NCBI GenBank assembly: GCA_030425205.1
Contig: JAUIAP010000001.1
Span: forward strand, 310,001 to 374,000
DNA: 64,000 bases
Source of the DNA: Anaerolineae bacterium
GTDB lineage: Bacteria > Chloroflexota > Anaerolineae > Promineifilales > Promineifilaceae
Reading direction: 5' to 3'
The notes below the pieces were generated by a model that searched no databases, had not been told where the DNA came from, and saw only the letters and a list, made by a program, of their open reading frames with translations. This document shows, in pieces, positions 26,091 to 34,916 of the stretch; position 1 is the stretch's first letter, and the number at the start of each line of letters is the position of its first letter. The position numbers and the translations under genes were made by a program.

Positions 26091-26165
26091 GCACTTGGTT
26101 ACGAACAATGCACATTGAGCATATTGAGCCAGATGATAGAACATCAACCTCAAATATTTCTGCTC

Positions 26166-26198
26166 ACAAAAAAAGCCAGCCCCCATCGGCACAGCTTT
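26166..26198 (-). terminator. Weak terminator candidate after the orphan gene
   Basis: On the minus strand GCTGTGCC...GGGGCTGGC forms an imperfect stem followed by seven Ts (complement of 26167-26173). It is about 85 bp beyond the stop of the gene at 26283. Confidence 0.35.
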
Positions 26199-26222
26199 TC
26201 AATCACATTGTTGCATGGTAGA

Positions 26223-26279
26223 GGACTTTAATCAAATATCAACTGATATTTGGACTTTAATCAAATATCAACTGATATT
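26223..26279. repeat. Tandem 29-bp duplication containing a palindrome
   Basis: The unit starting GGACTTTAATCAAATATC occurs twice back to back (26223-26251 and 26252-26279, the last base differing). Each copy contains AAATATCA-AC-TGATATTT, an 8-bp inverted repeat with a 2-nt centre. Position is immediately downstream of the orphan gene's stop codon. Confidence 0.9.
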
Positions 26280-26282
26280 GCC

Positions 26283-27152
26283 TTAGCTATTCACACGCAG
26301 CCTCTTAACATATACATTGTGATCTCGAACAGCAACATTGGTTACTTTAAGTAATTCAAGCATTGCATAACTGTTTAAACTCCCTACTTCAATGGCTCTA
26401 CCTTCTCGTTGTTCTTCAATCGCTTCAACAAATTTCTTAAATGCTTCACGCCCCGCCTTTGGTCCGCAATCTTGGAAAATTTTCTCAATGAGCATTACAA
26501 TTTCTAAGATATTAGAAAAATGGTTAAGGAACTGAAGGGGGGGGGTTAAAGCATTGGTGTTGTCGTCCTTCGACCCGACTGGAGTGCGAGGTTGTGGCCC
26601 TCGTTCAGAGGCCCGAATGCCTTGAGCAACCACTCCAGAGAGTGCCTTAAACTGGTCAGCTATCGTTTTTAAACATAGATTTGAAATGTGTTTCAGAATA
26701 GCCTGTTCTACTCGCTTAAACTTTGAATTGGAAGAGCTATTGTTCGATTTCTTTAAATACTCCCACCGTGATGTCACCTTTAGTTGCGCCCAGTAAATGG
26801 GGATTTGTAGATATAGTTGACACAGAAGGAAACAATACATAAGTCTGTATTGTGTACACTCTTTGTACCAAACCATTCGCGCTCGTCCCCCTTCTATCAA
26901 GATAATCGACAACTCAGAAAACAGAAAGAGAGCGACCGCATAGCGACCACCCTCCTTCTGTTCTACTGCACAATGTTCCAAAAATGCAGAGGCTTGTGCA
27001 TTCATATGATTTTCCGAGTTCCATTGTGGATGGATACGATTTGCACACATAAATATCCATTCGCGTCCACGCGGGGTATCAATTACCCCCGTTGTGAACA
27101 TTTCTACGATTTTCAAAATGGCGGCAAGTACCACCTGCAACATTATCTTCAT
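26283..27152 (-). CDS. Uncharacterised protein with N-terminal hydrophobic helix and C9 tract
   Basis: 289 aa from the ATG at 27152, which has GGAG nine bases upstream; an earlier TTG (27179) and ATG (27167) are in frame. It begins MKIMLQVVLAAILKIVEMF, a possible membrane helix, and has another hydrophobic stretch near residue 80-105. The rest is charged and helical. A run of nine C on the coding strand (26537-26545 on the plus strand) encodes part of ALTPPLQF and could slip. No family recognised. It sits 48 bp downstream of a PadR regulator on the same strand, so it may be the regulator's target or partner. Base use is AT-richer than the surroundings. Confidence 0.6.
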   Translation of the reverse strand: MKIMLQVVLAAILKIVEMFTTGVIDTPRGREWIFMCANRIHPQWNSENHMNAQASAFLEHCAVEQKEGGRYAVALFLFSELSIILIEGGRARMVWYKECTQYRLMYCFLLCQLYLQIPIYWAQLKVTSRWEYLKKSNNSSSNSKFKRVEQAILKHISNLCLKTIADQFKALSGVVAQGIRASERGPQPRTPVGSKDDNTNALTPPLQFLNHFSNILEIVMLIEKIFQDCGPKAGREAFKKFVEAIEEQREGRAIEVGSLNSYAMLELLKVTNVAVRDHNVYVKRLRVNS

Positions 27153-27200
27153 GGTAGAGTTCTCCATGCTAAACTTCAAAATAAACGTTACGGCTTTATC

Positions 27201-27512
27201 TTAGACAACTAAGGCTGGCGAACGATCAAATCGTCTAAGATAGTCAATATGCTCATTTAAGAGCGCACGTCCTTTTTTTGAAATTTTGAAATATTTACGA
27301 CGTTCATCATCAAGTTCTCTTGGTAGAGGCGATTGGGCTTTCTCAATCAAATCCTCCATTTCTAATTCATCAATATAGCGATATAACGTCCCATACGGGA
27401 TGCGCTTTCTCGATAATTCTTCGGCTTGCTTGCGAATTGCATACCCATGGAGAGGGCCATCCTCAAGCACTACTAGAATGGCAGCAATCTTGTGGCTCAA
27501 TGGTGCATTCAT
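27201..27512 (-). CDS. PadR-family transcriptional regulator
   Basis: 103 aa from ATG 27512 (AGGAG upstream); a longer in-frame start at 27575 is unlikely. Winged-helix pattern of PadR: LEDGPLHGYAIRKQAEE, then IPYGTLYRYIDELEMEDLIEKA and DDERRKYFKISKKGRALLNEH. PadR proteins repress genes for phenolic-acid response, efflux pumps or antimicrobial resistance, usually neighbours. The only same-strand neighbour is the orphan at 26283. Confidence 0.88.
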   Translation of the reverse strand: MNAPLSHKIAAILVVLEDGPLHGYAIRKQAEELSRKRIPYGTLYRYIDELEMEDLIEKAQSPLPRELDDERRKYFKISKKGRALLNEHIDYLRRFDRSPALVV

Positions 27513-27639
27513 TATTACTCCTGATGTGTTGGTTAAAGCGGTTAAGGTAGCGAGTTGGATATATTGTATCCACAAATGGATATAGTGTCAATATCCTGCC
27601 TCAAAATATAAGCTTCTCTGTTCAGCACTGCTTTCGATT

Positions 27640-30459
27640 TCATCGTGATCGCTCTTGCCATCGCTTGATGATTTCGGGGAGGCGTTTGGTGCGCTGACGC
27701 AGGAGGGTGCAGTCGGGGAGCGCAGTCAGGAAAAGTTCGCCATAGCGTTTGGTGAGAACACGCTTGTCGAGGACGACGACGATCCCTTCGTCTGATTTGC
27801 GGCGGTTTAATCGGCCGAAACCCTGCCGAAACCTAAGCACCGCCTCCGGAATCGCATACTCCATAAATGGATTGTCAAACGTCTCAGATCGCGCCCCCAC
27901 GACGGGATCGGATGGCACATCAAACGGCAGCTTGACCAAAATGACTGCCTCCAACGCCTTGCCCGGCACATCAACCCCCTCCCAAAAAGAGCGTGTCCCC
28001 AGTAAAATCGCCTTTGCATCGACCGCTTTGAACTGGTCGGTCAACTGTTGGCGTGAAGAGCCTGTTTGTTGGGCAAGAACGCTAATTCCCTTGTCAGCGA
28101 GGGGGGCGGTGATGGCGCGCGCGGTTTCGCTCAACTGTTTGTAGGAGGTGAATAGCACCATCGTGCGCCCTTCGAGCGTTTCGGCCACGTCGATGATCGC
28201 CTGTTCGACATGACGCTGATAGCCGGGCTGCTTTGGTTCAGGAATGTCGGAGCAGACGTAGAGTAGCGTGTTTTTCTTGTAATCGAACGGGGAACCAACA
28301 GCCAGTTCTTGGATGCGATTCGGGTCTTTGGCGTTGAGGCGTTCGCGCAGATAGTCGAAATTGGCTGTCACCTGTCGGCCGTTTGGTGCAGTGCGCATCG
28401 TCGCGGATGTCATAACAACACAATCGAGCTTGTCCCACAGATGTTTGGCAACCAGCTCACCGACGTGGAGTGGCGCGGCGTGGAGCGAAACACGCTCTCT
28501 CCAAATCTCGATCCATGTGATAAATTCGGGGTTTTCTTCTTCGATAATCGTATTGAGATTGGAGGCGGTTTCGAGAATGGAGCGAAAGTTGTTGGTCAAT
28601 TCAGCGAGGATTTCGTCACCATCGGTGATTTTTGCCTGATTGTCCATCAGGTTGGCGATCCCCTTAGCAACCGCTTCGATTGATTTGGCGATGTCGGAGA
28701 GATGGACAAGCACATTCTTCCAACTCTGGCGCACCATGCGAAATTCGGCCGAATCCCGCATCCCGCCCACCAACCGAATCTGCTGGGCGAACTCGGCGCG
28801 ACTGTTGATCTTGTCGCTCAAGAAAAAATTTAGGACGCTAAAGAACTCTTCCAACCGCATCTCAGCATTTTTTCCCGCCTGGCGAATCGGCCGAATTGCG
28901 TCCGCAATATTCTCTTGTGTTTTGCGCGGCAGGTCGGTCATGTTCCGTTCAAGATCGGTGAAAATCCCCCCTTTTGTATCGGTGATCGTTTCGAGAACGG
29001 CATCGAGGAAGCGTTTATCGGCCGAAAAGCTCATCCCGCTCGTCACCGCCGCTTCGAGATGATGTCCCTCATCAATGATCAAATCTTTGTAGTCGGGCAG
29101 AATGTGGTTTTGTGTGTCTGCGTCGGCCAGCAAAAGTGCATGGTTGACGATGACGATGTGGGCGTATTCGGCGCGACGACGGACAAAGTGAAGTGGGCAT
29201 TTTTCGGCCGAACAATCTTGTGGCGAACAGGGCGCGTTCTCCCCGCTCAGTTTACGCCAGACGATGCGCTCGGCCATATTGCGCAGCGGCAACTCGGCAA
29301 TATCCCCCGACTTTGTGCGCGGCAACCAGAGCAGCAGACGTGAAAAAACGGTCATCTCATCTTTATCTTTCGGGCCACGATGGCGCATCGTCTGGAACAA
29401 GCGCATACATAAATAGTTGCTCTTGCCTTTGCGAACGGCGGCGCGAACCTCAAACGGCAGTGCGGCTGAGAGGGCGGGAATGTCCTTGTGAATTAACTGA
29501 TCTTGCAGGTTAATCGTGTTGGTCGAAACGACGACACGCCGCCCGTTGTTGTACGCCCAAAACGCGGCTGGCAGCAGATAGGCCAAACTTTTGCCCGTTC
29601 CCGTTCCCGCCTCGACCATCAAATGCTGATGCTTGTTCAACGCTCCAGCCACCGCGCTGACCATCTGCACCTGCTGTTTGCGTGGTTCGTAATCGGGGAA
29701 GATGCGGCTAAAGTTACTCCCTTCCTTGAGCATCCCAGTCACAGCTTCCACATCAATCGGCGTTAGCTTTTCCTCATCTTCGATCTCAACAATCGCCTCC
29801 CCTTTTGGCTGGGGTGCATCAAATAGATGGCGTTTGCGATCAAAACTGTCGTTGCCAAACGCCTTGCGCGTGCGTTCTTTGAGCGCGTTTTCAAAGAAGA
29901 GCGTTTCGGGCCAGCCAAGCGTATTGCCAAACTGGACGATTTCGTCGAGTAAGGCGAGCTTTCGGCCGACTGCGACCTGATGGAGTGCTTGATAGAGGTT
30001 GAGCGTGTGCAGTGTATCAGCTTCAGCGCGATGGGCGGTGGTTCTCGGCAGATCGAGCGCGCGCACGAGATGTTCAAGATCATAGCGACCCACTTCGGGC
30101 AGCAAAATGCTCGCCAGCGTAATCGTGTCGATCCGATGATTCCCATAAGCCATCCCGTTCGCTTGCAAAAAGCCTAAATCAAACGCGATGTTGTGACCGA
30201 CAATGATGGCGTCGCCGATAATTTGTTTGATTTTCGGCCGAATGGCAAACAAGCTCGGCGCATCCTTCACCATCTCGTCCGTTATTCCCGTTAACTGCGT
30301 CACAAACTGTGGAATAGCGACGTGGGGGTTAACCAGCGACGTAAACTGTTCGACAATCTCCCCCTCCCGCCACGCGACGACCGCGATTTCGATAATGTTA
30401 TCCCGTTCGGGATTTAAGCCCGTTGTTTCGACATCCAAAAAGACAAATGTTTGCGCCAT
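27640..30459 (-). CDS. dinG: DinG-family helicase with N-terminal DnaQ-type 3'-5' exonuclease domain
   Basis: 939 aa from ATG 30459. Residues 1-165: DEDDh exonuclease with FLDVETTGLNPERD, GHNIAFDLGFL and HRAEADTLHTL. Helicase core follows: Walker A EAGTGTGKSLAYLLP, DEAH-box variant LIIDEGHHLEAA, and C-terminal motifs FTSYKQLSETARA and FRQGFGRLNRRKSDEG. The four cysteines of an XPD/DinG-type [4Fe-4S] cluster appear to be present (NYLCMRLF and APCSPQDCSAEKC). The same exonuclease-helicase fusion is known from Gram-positive bacteria. Likely a 5'-3' DNA helicase for repair of replication conflicts. Seven TCGGCCGA octamers fall in this gene, the densest run in the window. Confidence 0.93.
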   Translation of the reverse strand: MAQTFVFLDVETTGLNPERDNIIEIAVVAWREGEIVEQFTSLVNPHVAIPQFVTQLTGITDEMVKDAPSLFAIRPKIKQIIGDAIIVGHNIAFDLGFLQANGMAYGNHRIDTITLASILLPEVGRYDLEHLVRALDLPRTTAHRAEADTLHTLNLYQALHQVAVGRKLALLDEIVQFGNTLGWPETLFFENALKERTRKAFGNDSFDRKRHLFDAPQPKGEAIVEIEDEEKLTPIDVEAVTGMLKEGSNFSRIFPDYEPRKQQVQMVSAVAGALNKHQHLMVEAGTGTGKSLAYLLPAAFWAYNNGRRVVVSTNTINLQDQLIHKDIPALSAALPFEVRAAVRKGKSNYLCMRLFQTMRHRGPKDKDEMTVFSRLLLWLPRTKSGDIAELPLRNMAERIVWRKLSGENAPCSPQDCSAEKCPLHFVRRRAEYAHIVIVNHALLLADADTQNHILPDYKDLIIDEGHHLEAAVTSGMSFSADKRFLDAVLETITDTKGGIFTDLERNMTDLPRKTQENIADAIRPIRQAGKNAEMRLEEFFSVLNFFLSDKINSRAEFAQQIRLVGGMRDSAEFRMVRQSWKNVLVHLSDIAKSIEAVAKGIANLMDNQAKITDGDEILAELTNNFRSILETASNLNTIIEEENPEFITWIEIWRERVSLHAAPLHVGELVAKHLWDKLDCVVMTSATMRTAPNGRQVTANFDYLRERLNAKDPNRIQELAVGSPFDYKKNTLLYVCSDIPEPKQPGYQRHVEQAIIDVAETLEGRTMVLFTSYKQLSETARAITAPLADKGISVLAQQTGSSRQQLTDQFKAVDAKAILLGTRSFWEGVDVPGKALEAVILVKLPFDVPSDPVVGARSETFDNPFMEYAIPEAVLRFRQGFGRLNRRKSDEGIVVVLDKRVLTKRYGELFLTALPDCTLLRQRTKRLPEIIKRWQERSR

Positions 30460-30589
30460 ATTGCTGATTTCCCTATGCGAAAATTGGTCTGTATTGTAGC
30501 ACAAACTTTCTACAGAATGATGCTGGTGTTATGCGCAGGGGGATGGCTAGCTCATCGTAGCGCGCATCGTCGGATGCTATGACATTGAT

Positions 30590-30715
30590 CGTGTTTTACT
30601 GAGCCTGTCGCTTCGCGTTCAAAGGCTGGTACACAAAGTGCGTTGAAACGCACTGCAACCAACGCGCTTGAGCGCGTTTCGCGTATCAGCCTTCGGCTTT
30701 AGCCGCAGGATTTTG
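30590..30715. repeat. Cluster of REP-like hairpins
   Basis: The 319-bp gap between the helicase gene and the 30779 gene contains successive short palindromes: AGTGCGTT-GA-AACGCACT, AACGCGCT-TG-AGCGCGTT and CAGCCTTCGGCTTTAGCCG, preceded by GCTTCGCGTTCAAAGGC. No ORF. This looks like a REP/BIME-style intergenic element; other copies were not seen in the window. Confidence 0.65.
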
Positions 30716-30778
30716 GCAAAGGTCTTTTCGGCTTCACGCGCAACGAGAGGCAGTGAAAATCGGTCGATCTGAAAATGA

Positions 30779-31084
30779 TTATCGGCCGATTTTCTCAGCC
30801 AGTTGGCTAGATTTATACACTTGATAGTCCCGTTTCATCTGCTTCAACTCCGCCCATCTCATGCGCCACCATGCGTTAGCATCATGGCCATGCACGCGTT
30901 TGGCGCACGGTTTACAGTGAACAGCCTCGACTGGCTCATCCTCTTCACCCAAGAAAAGGTTATCCTTAATTTCTAAGAAGCAATTCTGACATAACAATCG
31001 CCCACAATGATGACAAGCGTACTGTACATTACCGGCATTCTTCTTATCGGTGCAGGTCGGGCATTCAATTGGTAGAAACATCAT
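30779..31084 (-). CDS. Small double zinc-ribbon protein (operon gene 3)
   Basis: 101 aa. Eleven Cys/His residues form metal-binding pairs: CPTC, CHHCGRLLCQNC and CKPC with a following His. The core HHCGR[LG][LI]C module is shared with the N-terminus of the upstream gene product, so both probably fold as B-box/zinc-ribbon domains. The C-terminal 40 residues are basic and helical. It overlaps the upstream gene by 4 nt (ATGA). Function unknown. Confidence 0.75.
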   Translation of the reverse strand: MMFLPIECPTCTDKKNAGNVQYACHHCGRLLCQNCFLEIKDNLFLGEEDEPVEAVHCKPCAKRVHGHDANAWWRMRWAELKQMKRDYQVYKSSQLAEKIGR

Positions 31085-32901
31085 TCGTCACTCTGGGGTA
31101 GAAAAGACGGCGTCGATTGACCATAGCGCGGCCAATAATCTCTGCGAACTGTCTCCTTGAACGCCGCAATAATCGCGCACAACGTCTCTTCCATAAAATC
31201 CTTCAATGCCTCATTTGTCACATTCCCGTGTACTGTCACCTCAAGGCGCGTCGATGCACCTCTTTTGCGCGTCGTCAAATCTTCAAGCGTCTCACCCATC
31301 ACGACGATATGACAGTTCACGCCATAGACACCGTGATAGGCGCGTCCAGCAATGTCCCAATAGTGGGTGAGTCGATATGCGTCATAGGCATCGTGCTGAA
31401 TTGGGTTTTCAACAACGCGCTTGACATACATTTTTTCGCTCAGTTGCGCGACGAACGCCGTGATCAGCTTGTAGTCGGCGTAAATTCCCGGCTCAGTGTG
31501 CGTATCAGTAAAATCTATTGTTCGTTGGAAGGACAAGCTATTGAGATTAAGCGTAAACCCAATCTGCACTTCAGTTGACATGCGGGGTTGTGCTTTCGCT
31601 TCATGTGCCTGACCCAATGGGTAAAATGAATGCGCTGCTTCCACCCCTGACAGCAATTTATCAATCTGAATCGTTGCGATTCCCTTTAGCTCAATCTGTC
31701 CCAACGCCTCCTGCGAGTTATTTTCAAACAATATCTGGAATTTGCGGGCAATGATGCCGTTTTCAAAATTCTGTAAACCAACGCGATACCACGTCATAAC
31801 GAGCTGCTCACGGTCTTGATAAGGTTGAATAGACGTTTGCGCGGAGGGTTCACAAAATGACATCGTTGCAACATCGGTGGAAATCATGATTCGCAACATG
31901 TCAACAGTGACTTTTGCCCCTCCTAATTTTTTGCGGCTCAGGCTGGGCAGCACTTGAACCTGTAGTTCCAAGACGTTGTACTCACCGATTTGCGTGATAA
32001 ATGGGATGATCTGAATCGGCAGTTTCAACTTTTCTGGCGCACGCAAGCGATAGCCAAACATCATTTTGAGCGCACGTCGGTTGGGGGCAGCAGCTTCCGT
32101 CTGAAAGAATGGAAGCTGTGCAAACTTATCGCTAAGTTCCATCGTATTTGCGCCAGCTCGTAAGAAGGGATAGCGAGTTGGTGTCTGATTTATCGGCCGA
32201 TCTACCCCCTGCAAGGGTGAAATCTGCGCCTCACCGCGCAGCACAACAAATCCCGCATGAAACTTGTGGGGATCGCGACTGTGTCGTTTTTGATAGAGTG
32301 CTAGACGGGCAAAATCGCGTTGCGTTAGCTTTAACTTCGCCTCCACAAAGCTATCTGTCACCGCCACCGTCGCCTGATACACACCATCTGCATTGAGCGT
32401 CAGATCACCCTTCAGCTTTTCAACAACACGCACCGTGCGGTCGCGTCCAAACAGCGGCAACGGTGGGAGATGATGCTTTTTGGACTTATATTGGAACCAA
32501 AGCTGAATCGGTAGCCCAATCATCAAGATCGATATCATCAACATGCCGAGCAAGGTTGCAACCAGCGTCTGTGTCGCAAGATCAAACCCATTTGGTGCGG
32601 TTAAGGTCGGATACGCGAGCAGCGTCAGGAAGAAACAGCCATAGATCAGATAGCGCATTAAGCGGACACGATAGTGCAGGTGCTGTTTGCAATGGATAGC
32701 GATCCCACCTTTTGCCCACGTCTCAACATCGACTTTGTGAAATTCATCCTGCATGATGAAAAACCATTTGGGGGCTTCCCCTTCTTCCAGATGGTCGGCA
32801 CAAATGCCGCGACCGCAATGGTGGCAGACGGCGACAATTTCAAATCGGCCGCACAAATAACAACGTGACTGGGGGGCTTGTTGCTTGATCTGCTCGCGCA
32901 T
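31081..32901 (-). CDS. Zinc-finger membrane protein of unknown function (operon gene 2)
   Basis: 606 aa from ATG 32901, which overlaps the upstream stop (TAATG); longer starts fall in the upstream gene. Layout: zinc module with CYLCG and CHHCGRGICADHL (about residues 14-40), two membrane helices (YLIYGCFFLTLLAYPTL and LVATLLGMLMISILMIGLPI, about residues 85-145), then about 450 residues of beta-rich soluble domain. This last part resembles the product of the upstream gene in order and spacing of motifs (for example KLLSGVEAAHSFYPLG here, PYLLSGLRLAFFNAIG there). No known family recognised. Confidence 0.75.
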   Translation of the reverse strand: MREQIKQQAPQSRCYLCGRFEIVAVCHHCGRGICADHLEEGEAPKWFFIMQDEFHKVDVETWAKGGIAIHCKQHLHYRVRLMRYLIYGCFFLTLLAYPTLTAPNGFDLATQTLVATLLGMLMISILMIGLPIQLWFQYKSKKHHLPPLPLFGRDRTVRVVEKLKGDLTLNADGVYQATVAVTDSFVEAKLKLTQRDFARLALYQKRHSRDPHKFHAGFVVLRGEAQISPLQGVDRPINQTPTRYPFLRAGANTMELSDKFAQLPFFQTEAAAPNRRALKMMFGYRLRAPEKLKLPIQIIPFITQIGEYNVLELQVQVLPSLSRKKLGGAKVTVDMLRIMISTDVATMSFCEPSAQTSIQPYQDREQLVMTWYRVGLQNFENGIIARKFQILFENNSQEALGQIELKGIATIQIDKLLSGVEAAHSFYPLGQAHEAKAQPRMSTEVQIGFTLNLNSLSFQRTIDFTDTHTEPGIYADYKLITAFVAQLSEKMYVKRVVENPIQHDAYDAYRLTHYWDIAGRAYHGVYGVNCHIVVMGETLEDLTTRKRGASTRLEVTVHGNVTNEALKDFMEETLCAIIAAFKETVRRDYWPRYGQSTPSFLPQSDE

Positions 32902-34319
32902 TATCCCACCGTGCTGACGTGACGAAACCGCTCTTTTAGTTTCATGTGAATTTTGCTGATCAGCCAAGTCAGATAACGGCTATCAAAACTCGCTTCACAA
33001 CAGATCACGAAGGTAGTGTGGCCAGCAGTTAACGGAGATGTGTAGACAACATCTCCTTGAATTGAATCTTCGCGGAAGGTTGTATGATGGGTTCCCATCA
33101 TCAATATCCAAACTTCGAGTTTGCTGGCGAGATGGCGTTTTGTGGCGTGTAGTAGATATTGGTTGGGGGTGTTTAGTTCGATAGGTTGCTTAAAGTCCAG
33201 CCCCAGGTCAGCGAGCAACGACTTGACATCATCGACTCTTGCCTCTTCAACGAGCACGTTTTGAAAGTGCAGTTGCTGTCGTGGCGAATAGGTTCGCATC
33301 TCGAAGAAACGCTTAATATCGACGGTGAATGCTGATTTGACAAGCGAATGTTGGTCCACCTCTTCCATGTAACCAATCGCGTTGAAGAATGCCAAGCGCA
33401 GACCGCTCAACAGATAGGGAACTTTGACGCTGAACTTTCCCGTCAGCTTTTCGTGCATGTAGATTTCGCCGGGCGTGCTGATCGTGAGCGTGATCGGTTC
33501 GGCCGAAAATCGCCACACCCCGCCCATCCCATCTGGTTCCCCCTGATACGCCATTTCAACATCATGCCAACGAATTACACCCTGCTCGGTCGGATCGTAA
33601 AAGACGACCTTCTTCTCATCGCCAACGGCTAAATCGACCAGCTTGTAGGCCGTTGCAATGGGCCAGTCAAGCTGCATCTCTTCAATCACGAGTGGTTTAT
33701 CATGGCTCTGACTACGCGGAACATCAATCGTGACATACAGGCGAACTTTGAGCGTTTGGCGAATGTCCATCTTGACGCGCATCTGTTTGGCAATGGCAAT
33801 ATCATCCCGACGACGGTCATTCCCCTTCCGATGAGCCATGTTTTCTGTCAGCGCATCTTCATCCCAAACTTCAGCATCTATTTGCACCAGTGGATTTTTA
33901 GGGATTTTCGGCGTATAGGCGACCGTCCAGTTGCTAGATTTTTTGTCTGCGGTTAGCTCGCGTCGCGTTCCCAACAGACTGATATTGACGGGGATCACGT
34001 CCTCAGCATTAATCGCGGGATGGCGTGGTAATGGACTGGCAAATTCGACGTTTCCCTTCACATCTTCAATATACAAGTGTCCAATTTTAATCTTGTCGCC
34101 ACGCTGCCACTTTTTCTGTTTGCGCTGACGTTCAATGTCGGAGATCGCATAGGGGCGGAAATATGCACCTCCCTCGTAAGGTGTAATAATTTCGATCTTG
34201 CCTTCACTTTCCGATTTGTTTTCTTTCTCAGGGATCAACGATACGGTCGTCTCCGTATGGTACGTTTCAACTGCCTTTAGTGTCTTGGGATAGACACGGG
34301 CGAGAAGTGATTCAGCCAT
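32901..34319 (-). CDS. Uncharacterised beta-rich protein (operon gene 1)
   Basis: 472 aa, no signal peptide, no membrane helix and almost no cysteine. Repeated beta-strand patterns (KVRLYVTIDVPRSQ, RLAFFNAIGYMEEV) suggest immunoglobulin-like or arrestin-like sandwiches, followed by a more alpha/beta C-terminal 130 residues (DVKSLLADLGLDFKQPIEL, KLEVWILMMGTHH). It probably shares ancestry with the soluble part of the downstream gene product. First gene of a translationally coupled three-gene operon. Function unknown; I found no catalytic motif. Confidence 0.72.
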   Translation of the reverse strand: MAESLLARVYPKTLKAVETYHTETTVSLIPEKENKSESEGKIEIITPYEGGAYFRPYAISDIERQRKQKKWQRGDKIKIGHLYIEDVKGNVEFASPLPRHPAINAEDVIPVNISLLGTRRELTADKKSSNWTVAYTPKIPKNPLVQIDAEVWDEDALTENMAHRKGNDRRRDDIAIAKQMRVKMDIRQTLKVRLYVTIDVPRSQSHDKPLVIEEMQLDWPIATAYKLVDLAVGDEKKVVFYDPTEQGVIRWHDVEMAYQGEPDGMGGVWRFSAEPITLTISTPGEIYMHEKLTGKFSVKVPYLLSGLRLAFFNAIGYMEEVDQHSLVKSAFTVDIKRFFEMRTYSPRQQLHFQNVLVEEARVDDVKSLLADLGLDFKQPIELNTPNQYLLHATKRHLASKLEVWILMMGTHHTTFREDSIQGDVVYTSPLTAGHTTFVICCEASFDSRYLTWLISKIHMKLKERFRHVSTVG

Positions 34320-34585
34320 GATCGATACTCCTGATTTCTCCTACAACCGAAAAGGGGGTAGCACAACACGACGTCGCTACGACCGCCTCCTAAACGTTAT
34401 TATGCCAGCTATAGGCCGTTTTCTGCAATAAGCTGCTAAATTGGCACGCTGTAAGAGGGGTGATTGCGCCACGCGAATGGCCGATAGGGACGTTATACTT
34501 GTGAGCGTCGCCCACAGCAATGGATTTTACAGCGCACGGATATCAAATCATCCGTTGTGCATTTGGGCGATTTTGAACGATTTGA

Positions 34586-34702
34586 AGTAAGTACACGCAA
34601 ATTTGTCTTGTTGGTTCGTAGCCGCGATTTCCAATCGCGCCCTTGACTAGCGCAATTGGAAATTGCGGCTACATCCATCACTATGTGTTTGAATGTACTT
34701 AG
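34586..34702. repeat. Second inverted-repeat element with 23-bp arms
   Basis: Arms at 34618-34640 (GTAGCCGCGATTTCCAATCG...) and 34650-34672 are inverse copies with two mismatches around a 9-nt loop. Outer ends AAGTAAGTACA and TGTACTTAGT are also roughly inverted, so the whole may be a mobile MITE. It abuts, and partly shares its TGTACTTAG end with, the next repeat. Confidence 0.75.
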
Positions 34703-34809
34703 TAAATTGTATGGCACTGTCATTCTCGCGCAGGCGGGAATCCAGTCCCTGAAAAAGAATGGATACCTGCCTTCGCAGGTATGACGGGACTTACTTTACG
34801 GTGTACTTA
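34694..34809. repeat. MITE-like inverted-repeat element, copy C
   Basis: Same orientation as copy B: TGTATGGCACTGTCATTC, a GCGCAGGCGGGAAT hairpin arm, GAATGGATACCTGCC with its hairpin, and TTTACGGTGTACTTA at the end. The left terminus (TGTACTTAG) differs from copies A and B, as if exchanged with the neighbouring element. Confidence 0.85.
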
Positions 34810-34916
34810 GACTGATTAACGATAAAAAAGTGGTGTGTTTTATCTCGGTTGCTGCGTATTTCGGGAATGTCACTCCGTGTCCCTGCGGAATGGAAATCTC
34901 GAAAAGTCTAGCCTAG

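Noticed and set aside
30590-30715. Possible tRNA or small structured RNA
   Set aside because: The stems are separate short palindromes and do not form a cloverleaf; no tRNA or rRNA was recognised anywhere in the window.
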